Source: Clitoria ternatea | Lineage: Eukaryota; Streptophyta; Magnoliopsida; Fabales; Fabaceae | Assembly (NCBI GenBank): GCA_037962975.1 | Contig: CM075676.1 | Coordinates: 95,178,001 to 95,242,000, forward strand | Reading direction: 5' to 3' | DNA length: 64,000 bases | In this document: piece by piece, positions 60,426-64,000 of the stretch | How positions within the stretch are numbered: the stretch's first letter is position 1 | How the letters are laid out: each line of letters opens with the position of its first letter | The notes under the pieces: model-generated | Databases searched by the model: none | What the model saw: only the letters and a program-made list of their open reading frames with translations | Told to the model about the DNA's origin: nothing | Translations under genes and position numbers: made by a program

Positions 60426-61697
60426 CCTTGTAACACCCTCTATTAGATAAGACAAATCCTTTTTGTAGGTTCATCCTATTTAACTGAGTGTGTTAACAGT
60501 TTTCAGAAAAAGTGAATATTTTTTTTTAAAATAAATAATGGCAGATCAGTGGAAGCAATAATGTATATATCACATAGTCATTCACAAACTGTAAGTAATT
60601 GTACTCTTAACAAAATGGGGCACGCAGGCACCCTTAGATATTATACAGTCATCCGGTGTCTGATTATTAATCATAAATATTCTATCCTTAATGATTATTC
60701 TCAATGGGTTCAGCACATTGCTAATCTTCACATTCGGGTTCTTGAGTTTCTAATTCCTCTGAAAAATGGTCAACAGTAAGGGTGAGTATAACCCAAGACC
60801 CTGTAGGTTACCCGGTGCGGACATAATCCAGCTAACAAGTAATAACATGTAATCATACAATTCACATTTCAAAGATTATAACAATCAAATATGTCATTAA
60901 GGAATGCATGAGTTTGATTATGATATTTCTTGATTACGTTTCATGATGCATGTGGGCCCAAGAAATTATTTCTTCTTCTCTGGAATATCACCATTCCAAT
61001 TCTCTAGAGCGATCAGGGTCCGCCCAAGCTCTGGTACAAATGAACTCATTGGTTCTCATCATTGATTTATATATATATATTTGAGACTTGGATCCCTACG
61101 ATCATGGTCACACTCCGTCATTTAGTCAAAGTACACCAGAATTATTCGTCTCACCCGGCTATCAGGGCGCGACTCTGATGCCATTGGGTTGCCGTTCCAG
61201 TTGTACTCCCAAGATTCTTCTACTGAGATCGAACGTGAGTGTCCTTCACTGTACCAAGTGTATGCTCTAGAGGTTTTTCTTCTTCAAAAATATTTTCATG
61301 ATGCGAAATGCATTCTCTTTCATCTTTTGAGTCATGGGTATTTGTGCGATTCCAGCTTCGTCATATTCGTTCACAAGCTTTTGATTTAATGGATCAAACG
61401 TTGCAGGTCATCTTGATAAAATATATCGTTTATAACTTAGTTGAAATTGTACTTTGTATAAATAATAAAATATAATTCATATTTATTTACTCATAGTTAA
61501 TAAAATAAGATATTTATAGCAATAATACTAATTATAATAATAGGAGTAACAATAATAAAAATAATAATGTAAATAATAATAATAATATTAAGAATAATAA
61601 TAGGGAAAAGACCAATAATGATATTTAGAACATTTTAATAACTCACTAAGGAGTATAGAAGGGATTCTGATTGAAAAATCCAAGTATAAAACGTTAA

Positions 61698-62123
61698 GAC
61701 TGCTTTTCCGAGGAGAAGGAGTTGAATACCGAGTGACAAATAGGTTTTTCCCGAGTGAAATCAATTAAATACCGAGTGAAATATAATTATCCGAGTAAAA
61801 GAAATCTGTTTCTGAGTGAAAAATGAATTTTCCGGGTAGAAATAGATTAGTACCGAGTAAAAATGAGTTTTCCGATTAAACATAAGTTATGTCCAAGTGG
61901 AAATGTTGATAACCAGATTTTCTGAGTAAAACTTGGATAAATACCGAGTGCAAAAGTTAAGATTCCGAGTGAAAATAAGCAGGATTTCCAATAAAATCAA
62001 ACTGGGAGAATTTTCTGAATAAAACAAATCTGAATTCAAATGAAATCAATTGGAAAGAGCTTTCTAAGTGACATACTGAATTCTGAGTGAAATCAACTTG
62101 AAAAGATGTTTTCCGAGTGAAAT
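61698..62123 (+). repeat. CCGAGTGAAA motif array, second LTR copy
   Basis: Copy of 55740-56165. Two motifs have changed CCGAGT to CTGAGT (near 61812 and 62083), as expected from decay of methylated CG sites. Confidence 0.85.
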
Positions 62124-62910
62124 TAAGGTGTTTATCAATTGTAATATGATCCTGTTTGAAAGTTTTAAATAAGAAGCTTGTATTCTTCAGATAACCAATC
62201 GGATTAATATATATATAACTGGTCAGATTACTGCAATTTCTGAGTGAATTTATGTATTCTTAACCGCTCTGGTTGATTGGTACAATACCGAGCTTAATAA
62301 CATAGTATCCGATGTCAGTTCATATCTCTTCACTGGAGTCCTCATAAATACCCATGATATTTTTAATATTTTAACAGTCCAGCATCAAACATATACACTT
62401 ATTCATTCATATTAATCAATAAAATCAACAGGTTCACTGAATTCTCATGGCCAATAATAAACAACGCTGTAATTAAACATGTTCAATACATTACATATAC
62501 AAATATAACAAACAATTAAACATTTAAATCACAACAACCAGATTTTTCCTTTCACTCAGATTTCCCCAGAATACCCGAGAATATACCCCCCTTACCTCAA
62601 TGAAGTTCCTGGATGGAAAGAAAGAGGTTCACTTCACTGTCCTGCTTCAAATCCGCGTGAGAGAGGAAAAGAATTGAAAGAAAGAAAGCTAGCAAGAAGA
62701 GGTTATGTTTCGTATGTGTGTGTGTTCTAAGAGTGATAATAATGTATTAATAATGAGGGAAACAAGTGGAAGACAACATTTCCCGTGAGTGATGGTTAGG
62801 TGAAGATAATGGCAACTTTTGACTCATTTCACTGTCAGCGTAGCATTTGATTGGAATAAAATATATAAAGGTATTATAATGGATGCAACTTTCCCCTGGG
62901 ATTGGGTGTG

Positions 62911-63226
62911 TGAAGGCGGAGTGCAGTGTGAGGGCGGTGTGGAGTGTGAGGCGGTATGGAGTGTTAGAGCGTTATTGAATGTGAGGCGGTATGGAGTGTT
63001 AGGGCGGTGTGGAATGTGAGGCGGTATGGAGTGTTAGGGCGGTGTGGAGTGTGAGGCGGTATGGAGTGTTAGGGCGGTGTGGAATGTGAGGCGGTATGGA
63101 GTGTTAGGGCGGTGTGGAATGTGAGGCGGTATGGAGTGTTAGGGCGGTGTGGAATGTGAATCGGTATGGAGTGTTAGGGCGGTGTGGAATGTGAGGCGGT
63201 GTGCTGTGTGAGGGTAGTGTGGAGTG
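62911..63226 (+). repeat. 35-bp minisatellite, second LTR copy
   Basis: Same unit number and variant order as 57058-57373, including the GTGAATCGGT unit, so the array was copied whole at insertion and has not changed since. Confidence 0.9.
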
Positions 63227-64000
63227 TGAGGCGGTGTGAAGTGGGCGGTGTTGAGTGTGAAGTAAGGAAGGACGGTGTGTGTGAAGGAGTTAAGGACTCC
63301 GTCTGTGTAAAGAGGGCGGTGTTGTGATGAACACCGGCTCAGAGCTGTCCGGTGTGAGCTCCTGCTCTAAGGACGACCTATTTTAGCTAACTGGTGTGGA
63401 GTGCTGACATCGGATCGCTTAAGCGAAATCCGATTCGCTTGAGCGAGTCCGCCCTTCATGGCTCGGAAATCTTCAAAAACTGATTCGTTTTTCTTGGTCC
63501 TCACTCTTGATTATTTTAAAGTATCTAGTCGGATTTCTCCTCTCTAGGTCGGATTTCTTCTGGATTCAGTCGGATTCTCTTTACTCAGGGTTTCCATTCG
63601 GTAAACAACCTATTCTTATTTATTTCATACTTAACTAAATCATTCCTTAGCCAACTCAACATCAAATCACTTTTTACTCGGATTTCATAACACCTTAGGC
63701 TTACTCGGAAAAAGGGTATCCATATTCATACAGTTTTCCACTCAGAATTATAACATCCTTTATTCAGAAATCAACACTTTCTCCACTCGATCCACTCATA
63801 TTTCTCCCTCGGTTTGAACCAAACTCTTCAACTACAATTTCAATCGAAGCCTATTAAGGTCATTACCTCTTGGAAAAGACACACACGTATGAGCCTCACC
63901 CGGACTTGGTCCAGTAGAGTACTTCTCACTCGGAAGAGGAGTCATACTCATAGACTTACTCGGAAATGGCCCTGCCTACTACAATTCACTCGGAATGGGT

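Larger units (their letters stand above)
54471..64000 (-). mobile_element. Element C: young non-autonomous gypsy element with giant LTRs (runs off window)
   Basis: Minus-strand order: 5' LTR (60429 to beyond 64000), PBS (60414-60425), interior (to 58855), PPT, 3' LTR (58854-54471). The two LTR copies repeat with an offset of 5958 bp, then 5853 bp after a 105-bp gap, with only about twenty substitutions seen over 3.5 kb. The interior is too short for gag-pol, so the element needs a helper. PPT and PBS are of the Tekay/Del chromovirus kind. Confidence 0.9.
60429..64000 (-). repeat. Element C 5' LTR (partial, runs off window)
   Basis: Near-identical to 54471-58147. It lacks 105 bp present at about 56946-57050 of the 3' LTR. 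Most other differences look like C/T or G/A transitions. From the 3' LTR length the end is expected about 0.7 kb past the window, near 64707. Confidence 0.9.

Overview
The window looks like nuclear DNA of a flowering plant, most likely a eudicot. It is very AT-rich, carries two intron-split plant genes with GT..AG junctions, and is dominated by plant-type LTR retrotransposons of the Ty3/gypsy (Tekay/Del-like, Tat/Ogre-like) and Ty1/copia (Tork-like) groups. I cannot fix the species. I saw no tRNA, rRNA, CRISPR or bacterial-style features.

Only two host genes are well supported, both on the minus strand: a ten-exon type I inositol polyphosphate 5-phosphatase (17961-23171, 541 aa, all catalytic motifs present) and a three-exon CASP-like four-helix membrane protein (46476-47798, 190 aa). 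Their exons were joined by hand from reading frame, splice-site consensus and family motifs, and every junction keeps phase.

Layout. 1-10185: a nest of two Tekay/Del-like elements with very long LTRs (about 3 kb). Element A has no pol, but its interior holds an antisense promoter-like block followed by a 49-codon membrane-microprotein ORF. Element B's LTR and a gag fragment interrupt A's 3' LTR. 10186-11201 and 16205-16699: old sequence, including a LINE-type RNase H fragment, split by a complete copia element (11202-16204, target duplication TAGAG, frames broken). 17961-23900: 5-phosphatase gene with its leader and promoter. 24911-28076: a probable solo copia LTR, a 1.4 kb inverted-repeat element and a 190 bp MITE. 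28079-35384: a decayed minus-strand Tat-type gypsy element with LTR remnants, PBS, gag, PR, RT, RNase H, INT, a 50-bp tandem repeat and a plus-strand antisense ORF that still shows an intron. 35385-46475: AT-rich sequence with an inverted-repeat element, a nine-copy near-palindrome array inside a possible Ogre-like LTR, and a LINE zinc-finger fragment. 46476-47798: CASP-like gene. 47799-54188: mostly featureless, with one gypsy RT fragment.

54189-64000: the most unusual part. A young minus-strand non-autonomous element (C) has LTRs of about 4.4 kb around an interior of only 1.57 kb. It sits in a related LTR of opposite orientation. Its U3 and U5 carry many copies of one short motif in opposite orientations, so the two ends of its RNA could pair. 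The 5' LTR runs off the window; from the other copy I expect it to end about 0.7 kb further on, near 64.7 kb.

The two genes show no functional link; the rest records successive insertions. By eye the LTR pairs of A and C are about 99% identical (recent), the copia pair about 95%, and the Tat pair clearly older.
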